Shown here: positions 26,028 to 35,737 of the stretch, piece after piece | Layout: each line of letters begins with the position of its first letter | Position numbering within the stretch: the stretch's first letter is position 1 | From: Pseudomonadota bacterium | GTDB lineage: Bacteria; Pseudomonadota; Alphaproteobacteria; Sphingomonadales; Sphingomonadaceae | Length of the DNA: 64,000 nucleotides | Assembly: GCA_023391375.1 (NCBI GenBank) | Contig: JAEWBB010000011.1 | Location: 62,001 to 126,000 of the forward strand | Direction of reading: 5' to 3' | Position numbers and translations under genes: made by a program | Notes under the pieces: model-generated | What the model saw: the letters and a program-made list of their open reading frames with translations, nothing else | The model's database searches: none | Told to the model about the DNA's origin: nothing

Positions 26028-26175
26028 GCCACGCTCCCGCCCACCGTAAAAGATACGGGAATTAATGCAGCCAAACGTTGCAACCCGTCAGTGGTTGTGT
26101 GCAAATAGGCGCGCTCGGTGTCTTCTGCGGCTGGTGTCGCCGGGGGCGTATTCTGACACAGGGCCGTTTTTAACC

Positions 26176-26796
26176 ATGATGACATCAAAATGCGGCCAGC
26201 TCGAAGCCGGACGTGAGACGCGCTTTCCTGTATATGTTGTTGATGACAATCGAGAGATGTGTCTTTCGATTGAGGCGCTGCTTTCCGCGCACGGCTACGT
26301 TGTCCAATGCTATACGAGTCCCCTGGAATTCCTGGAGCGCGCCGAAAGTCTTCCGGCGGGAGTGCTGCTCGTGGACCTTCGGATGGAGGAGTTGGATGGT
26401 ATCGAGGTCATCCGCCGCTTAGAGGGGCGCCGCGCCCGTTTCCCGTCGATTATGATAACGGCGCACGGCGATATCGAGGTAGCCGTGAAGGCGATCAAGC
26501 TCGGAGCCCGCGACTTCATTCAAAAGCCGTTTCGAGATCACGTTCTGATGGGCACAATCGATCGCATTGCAGAAGAGCTAACGGTCGAACATGGTAACGG
26601 CGTCAAACCGCGCGATTTATTGACCGGGAGGGAACGCGAAGTTGCAGAGCGCCTCGCGAAAGGGCTTTCTAACAAGCAAATTGCCTACGACCTCGGAATC
26701 AGCGTCCGGACCGTGGAAATGCATCGCTTAAGAGCGATGCAGCGCTTAGGCTGCAAATCGCTCGCGGACCTCCTGCGTATCCTCCTGACGAAATGA
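26176..26796 (+). CDS. FixJ/NarL-type response regulator
   Basis: A 206-residue two-domain regulator. The receiver (about 16-130) has the acidic pocket VVDD (21-24) and phospho-acceptor Asp67 in LLVDLRM. The LuxR-type helix-turn-helix (about 145-205) has LTGREREVAERLAKGLSNKQIAYDLGIS split over the turn. The probable kinase partner is the membrane histidine kinase at 27561. The ATG at 26176 is chosen because upstream codons do not resemble a receiver. Its 3' end overlaps the small minus-strand gene by 51 bases. Confidence 0.88.
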   Translation: MMTSKCGQLEAGRETRFPVYVVDDNREMCLSIEALLSAHGYVVQCYTSPLEFLERAESLPAGVLLVDLRMEELDGIEVIRRLEGRRARFPSIMITAHGDIEVAVKAIKLGARDFIQKPFRDHVLMGTIDRIAEELTVEHGNGVKPRDLLTGREREVAERLAKGLSNKQIAYDLGISVRTVEMHRLRAMQRLGCKSLADLLRILLTK

Positions 26797-26952
26797 CCGC
26801 CTGATCGGACGGCGGACGGATTTGAGATCTTTCTCTGCGAGGGCGGCGTAGGTTTCCACTAGACGGAGATAAACCGCACGGTGCTTCGGGCACGCGCTAA
26901 GCGCCGCCCGCTCACTCGTCTGAACCAATCGCTCGATCCAATAATCCTGCAT
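26746..26952 (-). CDS. Small helical hypothetical protein
   Basis: A 68-residue basic, helical protein (QTSERAALSACPKHRAVYL and LRLVETYAALAEKDLKS). It has a strong GAGGAAACG ribosome site and lies 18 bases after the winged-helix gene, so the two are an operon. Small proteins of this type are common beside regulators in sphingomonads, as I recall; function unknown. Confidence 0.6.
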   Translation of the reverse strand: MQDYWIERLVQTSERAALSACPKHRAVYLRLVETYAALAEKDLKSVRRPIRRSFRQEDTQEVRERFAA

Positions 26953-26970
26953 CGTTTCCTCGAAGCTACT

Positions 26971-27411
26971 CTACACCGCAGCGGCCGGATCGACCGACAA
27001 AAGGTACGCACGCATTCTCTCGGACGTATCCTTGCTCAATTCAATGAAGCTGCGGCGAGCATCCAGGGGATCGTTGCGACGAACCAACCAACCCAAGTCG
27101 GTCATATGCTTGATCCAACGAAGTGCGGTCGTTTGTGGAACTCGAGAGCCCACGCAAAGGCTCGTAACGCTAACGCGGTGCTGCAGTTGCTCGGCCAAGG
27201 CCAGCTCGAGAAGGATGTCCCAGGCGGGATCCGCGAACATGTCTTCCGGGAAATATTTTGCGCGATCGCTTCGTGCCGCGATGATTTGCTGCAATTTCGC
27301 GTCCAGCGAGACCTGGCGGTCGCGGTTCGCAACGATAACGGCCGCATTCACAAAATTTCCACGACGACGAGCCGGCAAATTGGGACCGTCGAAAGTGTCG
27401 AGCATTGGCAT
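26971..27411 (-). CDS. Winged-helix (MarR-like) DNA-binding protein, second copy
   Basis: A 146-residue paralogue of the 23519 protein. It keeps FADPAWDILLELALAEQLQHR, a helix-turn-helix with CVGSRVPQTTALRWIKHMTDLG, and a wing with NDPLDARRSFIELS. AAGGAG precedes the ATG at 27411 by about 11 bases. It is divergent from the histidine kinase at 27561, the 150-base gap leaving room for shared control, and is followed by a small helical protein. Target and ligand unknown. Confidence 0.75.
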   Translation of the reverse strand: MPMLDTFDGPNLPARRRGNFVNAAVIVANRDRQVSLDAKLQQIIAARSDRAKYFPEDMFADPAWDILLELALAEQLQHRVSVTSLCVGSRVPQTTALRWIKHMTDLGWLVRRNDPLDARRSFIELSKDTSERMRAYLLSVDPAAAV

Positions 27412-27560
27412 TGCCACGAGCTTCTCCTTGACTATCCGAGCGTCTCCCTTCTGCCGGCCATCGCGCAACGCGAAAAGCTGTCGAAAATACTACGGGGTTT
27501 CTACGGTATGGATTCCGTGCAGGCCTGAGCTAGTTTGCGATAAGTTAACGAGGCACCGAC

Positions 27561-29582
27561 ATGGTTCGCTTTAGTCATGCACGGCAGGCGGGCCGGGGAA
27601 GTCCCTCGCGATTGCTCGAAGCCATCCTGGTTCTGGCGGCCGCGGTTGGGATTTTCTGGATCGGATTGCTGACTTATCGGCAGGTCAATTTCGACGAAGA
27701 ACTCGCTTTAGCGACCGTCACGCGGACAAACGAGGCGCGCGTTCAGGGCTTCGAGCAATTCGTTCTGCGGACCATCGAAACGGCGGACCTCGCGACGAGG
27801 CATATCGAGGCCAATCTGGAGGAGATAAATAGCGGACAATTTTCCGTGGCCACCGAACCGGTGTTGAGCTCGAAGGTGTTCGACGCCTTTGTGGTTCATT
27901 CCACGGGTCGGCCACCAATTTTCTCGGGAACTTCGCCTGTTCCTGGCGAAACGGTCAAACAACTCGACGAGTACGCTTCGCGCAGCCGGCGCGACTTGAT
28001 CATCACACCACCCGTGACCGTGGGATCAGGTCGCCAGCAAGTCGCAGCCTTGCGCAAGTTTAACGGGGATACCGGATACGTAGCGGTCCTGATGGACGCT
28101 GATCGGTTCACGGATTTTGCGCAGAACATCCCTTTCACGAAAGACGATCTGATTTCCTTGATTGGTCTCGACGGGATTACCCGTGCTCGCCGCACTGGAA
28201 ACAAGCTAAGCGCCGGTGAACCGGTTCGTGGGCTTGTCATGCAGCGGCAGTTGGCGGACCCAAACGGGACTTATGTCGGGCCCAGCGTGCTCGACGGGAT
28301 CCCACGGATCTTCAGCCACAGGCGCCTGGCAGATTATGATTTATTCGCCACCAGCGGAACCCCGCTCACCGCAGTGAACGAACGCGTCGCATCCCGGCGT
28401 ACGTTCCAATTATTTGCAGCCTTGGCCGGCATTCTGGCCATCAGCGCGGCTGCCGCGGCCGCGATTGTTTATAATCGCCGTCGGCATCAGCGAATGATCG
28501 AACTCGAGGACGCAAACGCCCGCCTCATTGAAGCGCAGCGGATTGGAGCTATTGGCGATTGGGACTACTACCCGAAGTCAGATCGCCTTTACTGGTCTGA
28601 TAATCTTCGCGCGATGTACGGCCGGGGGGTCGATGAGGCGATTTCGACCCTGTCGGACGTGAAGCGTCATATCGCTCCGGAAGACGCAGCGATGCTCGAG
28701 CGAGAGATCGGCAAAATCTCTGAGACAGGCGAGCCCCGCACGTGGGAGTTCAACGCCGTGCTGGCAGACGGCTCGACAAGTGCGAGACGTGTGGTGGCCG
28801 CGCCTATCCTCAACGCGGAAGGAGAGATTATCGGGATCCACGGCACAGACCAGGATATCTCGCACGTCGTACAGTCGCGCGAAATGGAGTCGCGGCTCTC
28901 GGAAATTGCCCGACTGGAATCCGTGAATTCGCTTGCCGCGACGTTGGCCCACGAACTGAACCAACCTCTTGGCGTCACCGCCAACTATCTTGGTGCTGTG
29001 CAGCGGCTCCTCGATGAAGGCGGTCCTAATTCCAAGGTCAGGCAATATCTCGAGGCTTCGCAAGACCAATTGCATCACGTGTCTGCGATCATCGCTGGCG
29101 CCCGCGATCTCGTCACGCCAGGAAAAGTGGAACTGGAAGAGGTCGACATTCAGGAAGCCGTTGAAAGCGTCATGGTGCTCATGCGCGGATACGCGGGAAG
29201 GCGCGCAGTGAATTATCGGGTTGAAATCGCAGGAAACGTTTCGACGATCTGGACGAATGGCGCGCAGTTCAAGCAGGTTCTCTTCAACCTCGCCAGAAAC
29301 GGCATTGAGGCAATACCGGACGAACGGGATCCACAAATTTTCTTTCGAGCGGTTCGCTCCAAGGACGGGAATGCCGCAAGGGTGGACGTCGGAGACAATG
29401 GAGCGGGTCTCCAGGCAAACTTTGATCCCTTTGCGGCGCTCAACACGACCAAGAGCTCAGGCTTGGGTTTAGGCCTCTCGCTTTCGCGAACGATCGTCGA
29501 GGCCCACGGCGGCAAAATATGGATCGAAAAGACCGACGGGTCGGGCACCACGGTGTCCTTCACGATCGGAGAGCGTCATTAA
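27561..29582 (+). CDS. Membrane PAS histidine kinase (FixL-like core)
   Basis: A 673-residue sensor kinase. TM1 (about 18-40), a periplasmic sensor of about 240 residues (41-280), TM2 (about 282-303), a PAS domain (about 320-440), then HisKA with the phospho-acceptor His464 in AHELNQPLG and an ATPase domain with NGIEAI, DNGAGLQ and SGLGLGLSLSR. The HELNQPL form is typical of FixL-type kinases that pair with FixJ-type regulators, of which one lies at 26176. The signal sensed is unknown. Confidence 0.9.
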   Translation: MVRFSHARQAGRGSPSRLLEAILVLAAAVGIFWIGLLTYRQVNFDEELALATVTRTNEARVQGFEQFVLRTIETADLATRHIEANLEEINSGQFSVATEPVLSSKVFDAFVVHSTGRPPIFSGTSPVPGETVKQLDEYASRSRRDLIITPPVTVGSGRQQVAALRKFNGDTGYVAVLMDADRFTDFAQNIPFTKDDLISLIGLDGITRARRTGNKLSAGEPVRGLVMQRQLADPNGTYVGPSVLDGIPRIFSHRRLADYDLFATSGTPLTAVNERVASRRTFQLFAALAGILAISAAAAAAIVYNRRRHQRMIELEDANARLIEAQRIGAIGDWDYYPKSDRLYWSDNLRAMYGRGVDEAISTLSDVKRHIAPEDAAMLEREIGKISETGEPRTWEFNAVLADGSTSARRVVAAPILNAEGEIIGIHGTDQDISHVVQSREMESRLSEIARLESVNSLAATLAHELNQPLGVTANYLGAVQRLLDEGGPNSKVRQYLEASQDQLHHVSAIIAGARDLVTPGKVELEEVDIQEAVESVMVLMRGYAGRRAVNYRVEIAGNVSTIWTNGAQFKQVLFNLARNGIEAIPDERDPQIFFRAVRSKDGNAARVDVGDNGAGLQANFDPFAALNTTKSSGLGLGLSLSRTIVEAHGGKIWIEKTDGSGTTVSFTIGERH

Positions 29583-29671
29583 GGTGATGGCAGAATTCGT
29601 GGTTTAATTGTGCTTGGGGACCGTCGCCGACTTCGTCTATATATCGGCAGGAATTTTTCGGGGGCCTAAGC

Positions 29672-29872
29672 GTGCACGAGCGTTCGGATTTTGATGACCG
29701 CGTCCACGATGCGATGGAAGCGGCGCTCAGGATGCTTGATGCGGGCGGGTATCCCGCCGATATCGGCGCACATCTCGACATGGCCCTATGCCGCCTCCGA
29801 GAGCACTTGGGGTATCCACCTTTGGATATCGATCTCGATAACGGCACGTCGCCCGGACACTTGGCCACCTAA
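29672..29872 (+). CDS. Small acidic hypothetical protein
   Basis: A 66-residue protein from a GTG at 29672, with helical composition (DDRVHDAMEAALRMLDAGG and HLDMALCRLREHLG). It follows the kinase by 90 bases. No motif recognised. From 29873 to the glycosyltransferase stop at 30084 I see no gene. Confidence 0.5.
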   Translation: MHERSDFDDRVHDAMEAALRMLDAGGYPADIGAHLDMALCRLREHLGYPPLDIDLDNGTSPGHLAT

Positions 29873-30083
29873 TGCTTGCGGTTGGCAGCGATGGACTTCG
29901 CTAGGGGAAACCTCAACCGCACTGTCGTTGGCGCGTCCGCCAGCTTCCGACCCGACCCGATCGGATGAGACGAGACCCTTTTCGCGACGGACTCTGCTAT
30001 CGCTCGCAAGGGTGGTTACCTGAAGCCGGCTTTCGTCCAGCGTCGCGCAATATGCACGGCGAGAAACAGGTCCTAACGGGTGG

Positions 30084-31535
30084 TCACTTGGTGCCCCACC
30101 TCTTTTGCCGGCCCGCCAGCTCCGTGAGATAGCCCCAAAGCGACACCGGCTGCATCAGCAGGGCGTATCCAAGAATGTAGAGGACCAGGGCGGTCCAGTT
30201 GCGCCTCACTCTCAGGCCTTGTCCGTGGAACATTCGTTGTTGGATACGAAAAATAAGGACGTTCCAGAGTGCAGCTAGCGGCAGCGTCAGGAGGGTGAGA
30301 GGGCCCGCGATCCAGAAAACGCCGAAGCACGCAAGGATGACACCCGGGATGAAGACCACCGAAAAGATCAGGTCCATCGGTAGGAAAAAGCAATTCCACC
30401 AGATGAACATGGTGGTCAGCCGTGGGCGAAAGAGAAGCCTCTCATATCGACGCAGTGCCTCAATCAGGCCTCGTGCCCAACGTCGGCGCTGCTGCGCGAA
30501 CTGGCGATAAGTTGTGGGCGCATTCGTGAAGGCCACCGCGTCTTCCGCATATCCAGTGCGGTAGCCCTCATCCAACAGGGCCCAGGTGAGGACGATGTCT
30601 TCGCCGACAACGTGATCCCAGCCTCCTACTTCGAGTAGCGCATCTCGCCGGTAGATAGAGAACGCGCCCTGTGCGACGAGAGTGCCGTGAAACATGCTCT
30701 GCATGCGCTTCACCGCCGCGATCCCGTGGAAATAGTCCCACTCCTGGAGTCCAGCCATTAGGCTTGCTCGTGAATTGCCGACGAGGATCGCGCCTGCAAC
30801 GGCCGCGGTGTTAGGCGGGTCGGAGAGGAAGCGCTCGACCAACTTCGTCAGACTGTCCGCACGGATGCGCGTGTCTGCATCGATCGTAACGACGAGATCA
30901 TGGGACGCTGCCTCCAGACCATCATTGAGAACGGCCGACTTTCCCCGGTTCTGAACGAAATTCATGACGCGCACGGTCATGTTTGCGGGAAAATGCAGGC
31001 CCTCCTGCCCACGCCGCGCGGCTTCCGCCGTGCCATCTCTCGATCCGTCATTGAGGATGATAAGCTCAATGGAACCGGGATAGGTTTCTTTCGCGATGCT
31101 CGCCATCGTGTGAACGATCGTGCGCTCTTCCTGATAAGCGGCAACCAAGATGGAAAGCGGGGGATAATTCTTCGGGCTCGAGCGCGGAGGCCGTTTATCC
31201 AGCAGCAGCGCGACTATCAGGAACGCGTTCATGAAGCCTGGGAGATAGGCAATGAACGTAAGCACGGTGAGCGCAAACCAGCGAGAAGTCAGTTCCGTGA
31301 GATCGGCCAGCCAAGCCTGGGATACGACGACCGAGAACAATAGCCACGCCCCGGCGAGGCCGACAGCGATGAGGTATTTTGCGAGGACCGGCACATAGAA
31401 ACGGCGTGAAGGGCGTCCCCTGTCGGCCGCAGCTGGCCGCGCACCGGTGTCATCGCCGGCAAAATCGGGCCCGAGGGACGGTGAGAGGTCGTTGTCGGGC
31501 GCGAGAGGCGCCTGCCATTCGAAGTCGAGGGTCAT
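30084..31535 (-). CDS. Family 2 glycosyltransferase, PgaC/cellulose synthase-like
   Basis: A 483-residue inner-membrane processive-type glycosyltransferase. Two N-terminal TM helices (about 50-75, 88-110) precede a GT2 domain. That domain has NYPPLSILVAAYQE, LNDGSRDGT, the metal-binding VTIDADTRI, GEDIVLTW and the polymer-binding QQRRRWARG. Three or four C-terminal TM helices follow. It likely polymerises an exported polysaccharide. It is divergent from the receiver-led operon at 31902 that carries a second GT2. Confidence 0.9.
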   Translation of the reverse strand: MTLDFEWQAPLAPDNDLSPSLGPDFAGDDTGARPAAADRGRPSRRFYVPVLAKYLIAVGLAGAWLLFSVVVSQAWLADLTELTSRWFALTVLTFIAYLPGFMNAFLIVALLLDKRPPRSSPKNYPPLSILVAAYQEERTIVHTMASIAKETYPGSIELIILNDGSRDGTAEAARRGQEGLHFPANMTVRVMNFVQNRGKSAVLNDGLEAASHDLVVTIDADTRIRADSLTKLVERFLSDPPNTAAVAGAILVGNSRASLMAGLQEWDYFHGIAAVKRMQSMFHGTLVAQGAFSIYRRDALLEVGGWDHVVGEDIVLTWALLDEGYRTGYAEDAVAFTNAPTTYRQFAQQRRRWARGLIEALRRYERLLFRPRLTTMFIWWNCFFLPMDLIFSVVFIPGVILACFGVFWIAGPLTLLTLPLAALWNVLIFRIQQRMFHGQGLRVRRNWTALVLYILGYALLMQPVSLWGYLTELAGRQKRWGTK

Positions 31536-31901
31536 GAAATCGCCAGATGTCGGAGGCGAGCAAACTGACAGGGGAGGGTAAGGTTAGCCTTTTTGAAGGA
31601 ACCGTATCGGTTGTTTCACGGCACTCTGATCGGCATCAAGCCGTCAAAGGATTGAAGGGGGGAGCTGCCGTATTCTTGGGCGCGGCGACGAACGGGCGGG
31701 ATCCAGTACCTAAGTCGGCCAGAGCCTATATAAAGTTGAAAAACATCTGCTGCCGATCTCGGCAGCCTCCGGCGACAGAAAGGGCGGTGCCTCCTGCCGT
31801 GAACTCATCGCATTCGGGCGCGAAGCGGTCCTCCAGGGGTTTTTCTTTCGCCTTTGTTCCGCCAGTATCCTCATCCCACAGACCTCCAAAAAGGCGAGTG
31901 C
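31536..31901. other. Non-coding divergent region
   Basis: 366 bases between two divergent polysaccharide units; must hold both promoters. I see no convincing gene; an open frame at 31547-31933 has no coding character. A TATATAA-like AT-rich element lies at about 31725-31733. Confidence 0.6.
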
Positions 31902-32285
31902 ATGTCCGACCGCGTTTCAGTGCTTATTTGTGATGATGATCACCTGCTCCTCGAACTTCTCTCTCACCGGCTGACCCTCAAGGGCTTCGAAGTGGAGACC
32001 GCCTCGGATGGAAGAGAAGCCTGGAATAAGTTGCTCGAGTTGAAACCAGCGGTCGTCGTGCTCGACGTCATGATGCCTTTGGTAAACGGCCTCGAGCTCC
32101 TCCAACGCGTTCGGGAGAATGAAGAGGTTAGGGATACGCCGGTCCTGATGCTGACCGCGCGCAAACAAGAACAGGACATCGTTGGAGCGCTGGATCTCGG
32201 CGCTTCTGACTTTCTCTCTAAGCCGTTCATGCCAGAAGAACTCGTTGCTCGACTCAACGTTCTGACGGGAGGGCCGCGCCGATGA
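31902..32285 (+). CDS. Single-domain response regulator (receiver only)
   Basis: A 127-residue stand-alone receiver. Acidic residues CDDD (10-13), phospho-acceptor Asp55 in VVLDVMMP, Thr in LMLTARK and Lys in LSKPF are all present. AAGGCGAG precedes the ATG. Its stop overlaps the next gene start by 4 bases (ATGA), so it is translationally coupled to the polysaccharide genes and probably acts on them directly rather than on DNA. The Hpt and hybrid kinase at 35.7-38.5 kb are its likely phosphate source. Confidence 0.88.
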   Translation: MSDRVSVLICDDDHLLLELLSHRLTLKGFEVETASDGREAWNKLLELKPAVVVLDVMMPLVNGLELLQRVRENEEVRDTPVLMLTARKQEQDIVGALDLGASDFLSKPFMPEELVARLNVLTGGPRR

Positions 32286-33283
32286 TACTGTTCTGGGCTG
32301 CGCTGGCGTTGCAGGAGCAACCGTATGCGTCCGGCGACCTTTACCAGCGCGGGGTCACGGAAAGGCGGGCCGGGCATCCGGACGTGGCGGCTTCGATCCT
32401 GGAAGACCTGGTCAGACGGGAACCGGATAACTCAGACGGTTGGGTCCAGCTCGGCTTCGCAAGGCGCGATCTTGGAGACAGGGAAGGGTCGCGGTCTGCC
32501 TTCGAAACGGCGTTAAAACTGGCCCCTGAATACCAAGACGCCAAGGATGGCTTGGCTTCCCTCGATCGGTCAGCGCCAGAGGGCCCGGGCGACCTGTTCC
32601 GGCCATCGGTTTCGTTAGACGTCTCAAAAACAGCGGTGATAGGCGGGGAAGACTGGTCCGACTGGCGCGTCGCAACGTCCGCCCCTGTTGCCGTCGCCAT
32701 GCAAATCACTGCGTCCCTCGAAAAAAATCACAGGTTCGGGTTATCGGATACGTACATTGAGAGCCGTATCGACGCGCGACCGAGCGGAGAACTCGCATAT
32801 TATGCGTCGATCGGCGGAACACCCGACGCCGATTTCCGTCCAGTCTGGCAGGTAAGAGCGGGCGGCACTCGCAAGCTTTCCAGCAACGCGGATCCTTTTT
32901 TGATCTCGTGGGATAGCGGAGCCGCGAAGTACGCCAGCGGACGCGTGTGGACCATCTCGCCCGGCTTCCAGAAGTACTTTGGAAGCGGACGCTCATGGTT
33001 CTCGGGGCAATGGATCAACATCTTTGCAGGCGGCCGCCACCTGAGCGGGGGGCTGGCGAGATTTGATGCCATGGTCACGAGTTCGGTGCGCCTGTTCGGC
33101 GGCGCGGCCCGTGCGCCGGATCTTGCCGAAGGCCGAGCCATTCAGACGACGAGCTTATTCGGCGGGACGGCGGTGGCGATCAACAATCGCGTCAACTGGA
33201 GGGCGTCCATCGCGCGGGACGCACCATCCAGCGGGCAGCGGCGCCTGACATTGTCTACTGGCCTGGAACTCAAATTCAGATGA
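32282..33283 (+). CDS. TPR-containing YaiO-like outer-membrane beta-barrel protein
   Basis: A 333-residue exported protein with a short N-terminal signal (ILFWAALALQEQP). Tetratricopeptide-like repeats follow (about 20-95; QRGVTERRAGHPDVAASILEDL, then WVQLGFARRDLGDREGSRSAF, written in two parts). The C-terminal part is beta-barrel-like with alternating strands, ending RLTLSTGLELKFR. This layout matches the YaiO family of outer-membrane proteins found near glycosyltransferase genes. It probably forms the export pore or partner for the polymer. Confidence 0.82.
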   Translation: MILFWAALALQEQPYASGDLYQRGVTERRAGHPDVAASILEDLVRREPDNSDGWVQLGFARRDLGDREGSRSAFETALKLAPEYQDAKDGLASLDRSAPEGPGDLFRPSVSLDVSKTAVIGGEDWSDWRVATSAPVAVAMQITASLEKNHRFGLSDTYIESRIDARPSGELAYYASIGGTPDADFRPVWQVRAGGTRKLSSNADPFLISWDSGAAKYASGRVWTISPGFQKYFGSGRSWFSGQWINIFAGGRHLSGGLARFDAMVTSSVRLFGGAARAPDLAEGRAIQTTSLFGGTAVAINNRVNWRASIARDAPSSGQRRLTLSTGLELKFR

Positions 33284-34326
33284 GTCTTCTCGGACTCTGG
33301 GAACTTTCAATCGGCCTGGCGGTCGCATCGCTCCTGATCATGATGGGTCTGATAGCGGCGCGGATCGTCAGCGAACGCCGCGAAGGGCGCGCCGCAGCGC
33401 GCCGAGCGATCCTCTTGCCGAAACTTCTGAGCGGCGAAGCCGACCTGTCGCACGTGCTCCGGGGCTTTGCTAGTGATGGGCAATCGACTGACCTTATCGT
33501 CGAGCTCATTGCGATGGTTCGCGGGCCAGAACGCGATAGGTTCGTGGCCTTGGCGAGCGAGCTGGGTGCGCGCGATGACCTTCTTCGCCGTCTTTCGAAG
33601 GGTTCCGTTCGGCTGAAGATAGGCGCGGCGGAAGCCTTATCGTTTTTCCCGGATGCTTTGGCGACTGACGCCTTGGACAAGGCACTCGACGACGACGCGG
33701 GCGAAGTGCGGCTTTCGGCGGCCTTATCGTTGGCGAAGTCCGATCGGGCTCCTCCAATCCGTGTCTTGGTGGAACGGCTCTCGTTGACCAAGAGCGAGAA
33801 CTCCCTTCTCCTCATCAGCATTCTGCAGTGGATCGCAAGCGAACATCCGGAAGAGGTGGAGAGCCTTCTCGCGGATGATCTCGTCGACCCCGTCGTCAAA
33901 GCGGCTGGGATCGACGCTCTCGCAGCGCTAGGCAATTTCCACGCAGCGCCGCTCATCAATGGTCTTGCTTTGGCCGCCGACGAAGAAAACGAAATCCTGG
34001 CGCGATATCTTCGTGCGCTCGGGACGCTTCGTCATCCGGCAGGAAAGCCGGCGGCGCTCCATTACCTGGGTTCTGCAACATGGTGGATCCGCGCTGCGGC
34101 GGCTGAAGCCGCGGGAAAAATCGGGGTGACGGAAGCCATTGGGAAGCTCGATCACCTGCTCGGCGATCCCGACTGGTGGGTGCGTTTTCGGGCCGGAGAG
34201 GCGCTCGCTCAACTGGGCACTCCTGGAATCGAGGCGCTGAGGGCCGCAGCTCGATCGCTCTCTAGCGACCGCCAGGAAGCTGGCGCCCTGACGCTCGCCG
34301 AACTCGGGATTGCACGTGATGAATGA
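33280..34326 (+). CDS. Membrane-anchored HEAT-repeat protein
   Basis: A 348-residue protein with one N-terminal TM helix (about 8-28) and a cytoplasmic array of HEAT repeats. Examples are LGARDDLLRRLSKGSVRLK, AALSLAKSDRAPPIRVLVER and DPDWWVRFRAGEALAQLG. HEAT arrays are protein-binding scaffolds. It overlaps the genes on both sides (4 and 8 bases), lying between the YaiO-like barrel and the second GT2, so it may bridge the receiver protein to the synthase. Confidence 0.85.
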   Translation: MSLLGLWELSIGLAVASLLIMMGLIAARIVSERREGRAAARRAILLPKLLSGEADLSHVLRGFASDGQSTDLIVELIAMVRGPERDRFVALASELGARDDLLRRLSKGSVRLKIGAAEALSFFPDALATDALDKALDDDAGEVRLSAALSLAKSDRAPPIRVLVERLSLTKSENSLLLISILQWIASEHPEEVESLLADDLVDPVVKAAGIDALAALGNFHAAPLINGLALAADEENEILARYLRALGTLRHPAGKPAALHYLGSATWWIRAAAAEAAGKIGVTEAIGKLDHLLGDPDWWVRFRAGEALAQLGTPGIEALRAAARSLSSDRQEAGALTLAELGIARDE

Positions 34327-35737
34327 TTGGTCCGATCTCGCCGTCGCCTTCGCTGGCATCGTCGCATGGGTAGTGATCGGCGCCGGTCTTCTCCAGGTCG
34401 CTTTTTATATCGTCCAGCTGCTTTACGCGGCAGTTTCGCTTGCGAAGCGGCCTCCCGTGGCGAGTTCGTCCGTCCTTTGGCACCGTTATTCCGATCGCGC
34501 CCCGCCGATCGCCGTGCTTGCGCCGGCCTACAACGAAGCCGTTACCGTCGTGGAGAGCGTGACCTCGTTACTAGCGCTCCAGTATCCGGAGCTCGAAGTC
34601 GTCGTCATCAATGACGGCTCGAAGGACGAAACACTGGCGCGGCTGATTGAGCATTTCCGCCTGGAGCCGGTGGACCGATATTATGACAGGACGGTACCGC
34701 ACGCGCCCATCCGGGCCATCTATGCGTCGCGGCGCATTGCGAACCTACTCGTCATCGACAAGGAAAACGGCGGGAAGTCCGATGCGCTGAACGCGGGCAT
34801 CAACGTCGCGCGAGCCCCGCTTTTCTGTTCCATTGACGCGGACTCAATCCTCGAAGCAGATGCATTGCTTCGGGCGGTAAGGCCATTCATCGAACGGCCG
34901 GACGAAGTCGTCGCTGTGGGCGGCACCATTCGCCTCGCCAATGGCAGCGTCGTGGACGGTGGGCGGGTGTCGAAGGTCCGGATGCCCCGCAACTTTCTCG
35001 CGCTTGTCCAGATCATGGAGTATCTCCGCGCCTTCCTGATGGCCCGGATCGCCCTGAGCCGAATGCAGGTGCTGACCGTAATCTCGGGCGCGTTTGGTCT
35101 ATTCAGGCGTCGACTCGCTCTCGAGGTCGGCGGCTATTCACATGGCACCGTTGGTGAGGACATGGAGTTGGTCATCAAACTCCATCGGCACATGCGCGAT
35201 CAGAAGAAGCCCTACCGGATTGAGTTCATCCCGGAGCCCGTGTGCTGGACGGAAGCGCCCGAAGACGTGAGCGTTCTCGGCCGTCAGAGAGCGCGCTGGC
35301 AGCGCGGTGCCCTCGAGACTTTCACCCGCCACAAGGACATGCTTTTCAATCCTCGATACGGCCGCGTGGGATTCATCGGCTTCGGGCAGATCCTTGTCGT
35401 CGACGTCCTTGGCCCCATCATCGAGCTTGTCGGATATGTCCTGGTTCCCTTGCTCTGGGCGGTGGGATTGCTGTCGGTGAACTACCTTCTCGCCTATCTT
35501 GCGATCACGTTCACGTTTGGCATTTTCATCAGTGTTGCGACGTTGATCCTGGAAGAGCTGGAACTGCGCCGCTTCTCCAGAGCGCGCGATCTGGCCATCA
35601 TGACAGTCATCGCTGTCATTGAGAATTTTGGATACCGGCAGCTCAGTAATTTCTGGCGTGTGCGCGGGCTTTGGCAGTTCTTGAGGAAGCACGAAGGCTG
35701 GGGCAGCATGACCCGAAAGGGGTTTCAGTCTTCCTGA
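34319..35737 (+). CDS. Family 2 glycosyltransferase, membrane, processive type
   Basis: A 472-residue GT2 enzyme with an N-terminal TM helix and a catalytic domain. Motifs are PPIAVLAPAYNEAVTV, VVINDGSKDETL, SIDADSIL, GEDMELVI and the RQRARWQRG polymer-binding motif. Four C-terminal TM helices follow. The ATG at 34319 is favoured over a TTG at 34310. It resembles the divergent GT2 at 30084 in layout. Its 3' end overlaps the convergent Hpt gene by 13 bases. Confidence 0.9.
   Translation: MNDWSDLAVAFAGIVAWVVIGAGLLQVAFYIVQLLYAAVSLAKRPPVASSSVLWHRYSDRAPPIAVLAPAYNEAVTVVESVTSLLALQYPELEVVVINDGSKDETLARLIEHFRLEPVDRYYDRTVPHAPIRAIYASRRIANLLVIDKENGGKSDALNAGINVARAPLFCSIDADSILEADALLRAVRPFIERPDEVVAVGGTIRLANGSVVDGGRVSKVRMPRNFLALVQIMEYLRAFLMARIALSRMQVLTVISGAFGLFRRRLALEVGGYSHGTVGEDMELVIKLHRHMRDQKKPYRIEFIPEPVCWTEAPEDVSVLGRQRARWQRGALETFTRHKDMLFNPRYGRVGFIGFGQILVVDVLGPIIELVGYVLVPLLWAVGLLSVNYLLAYLAITFTFGIFISVATLILEELELRRFSRARDLAIMTVIAVIENFGYRQLSNFWRVRGLWQFLRKHEGWGSMTRKGFQSS

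Noticed and set aside
31547..31933. Plus-strand open frame in the divergent gap
   Set aside because: No ribosome site, no domain, and composition unlike coding DNA.
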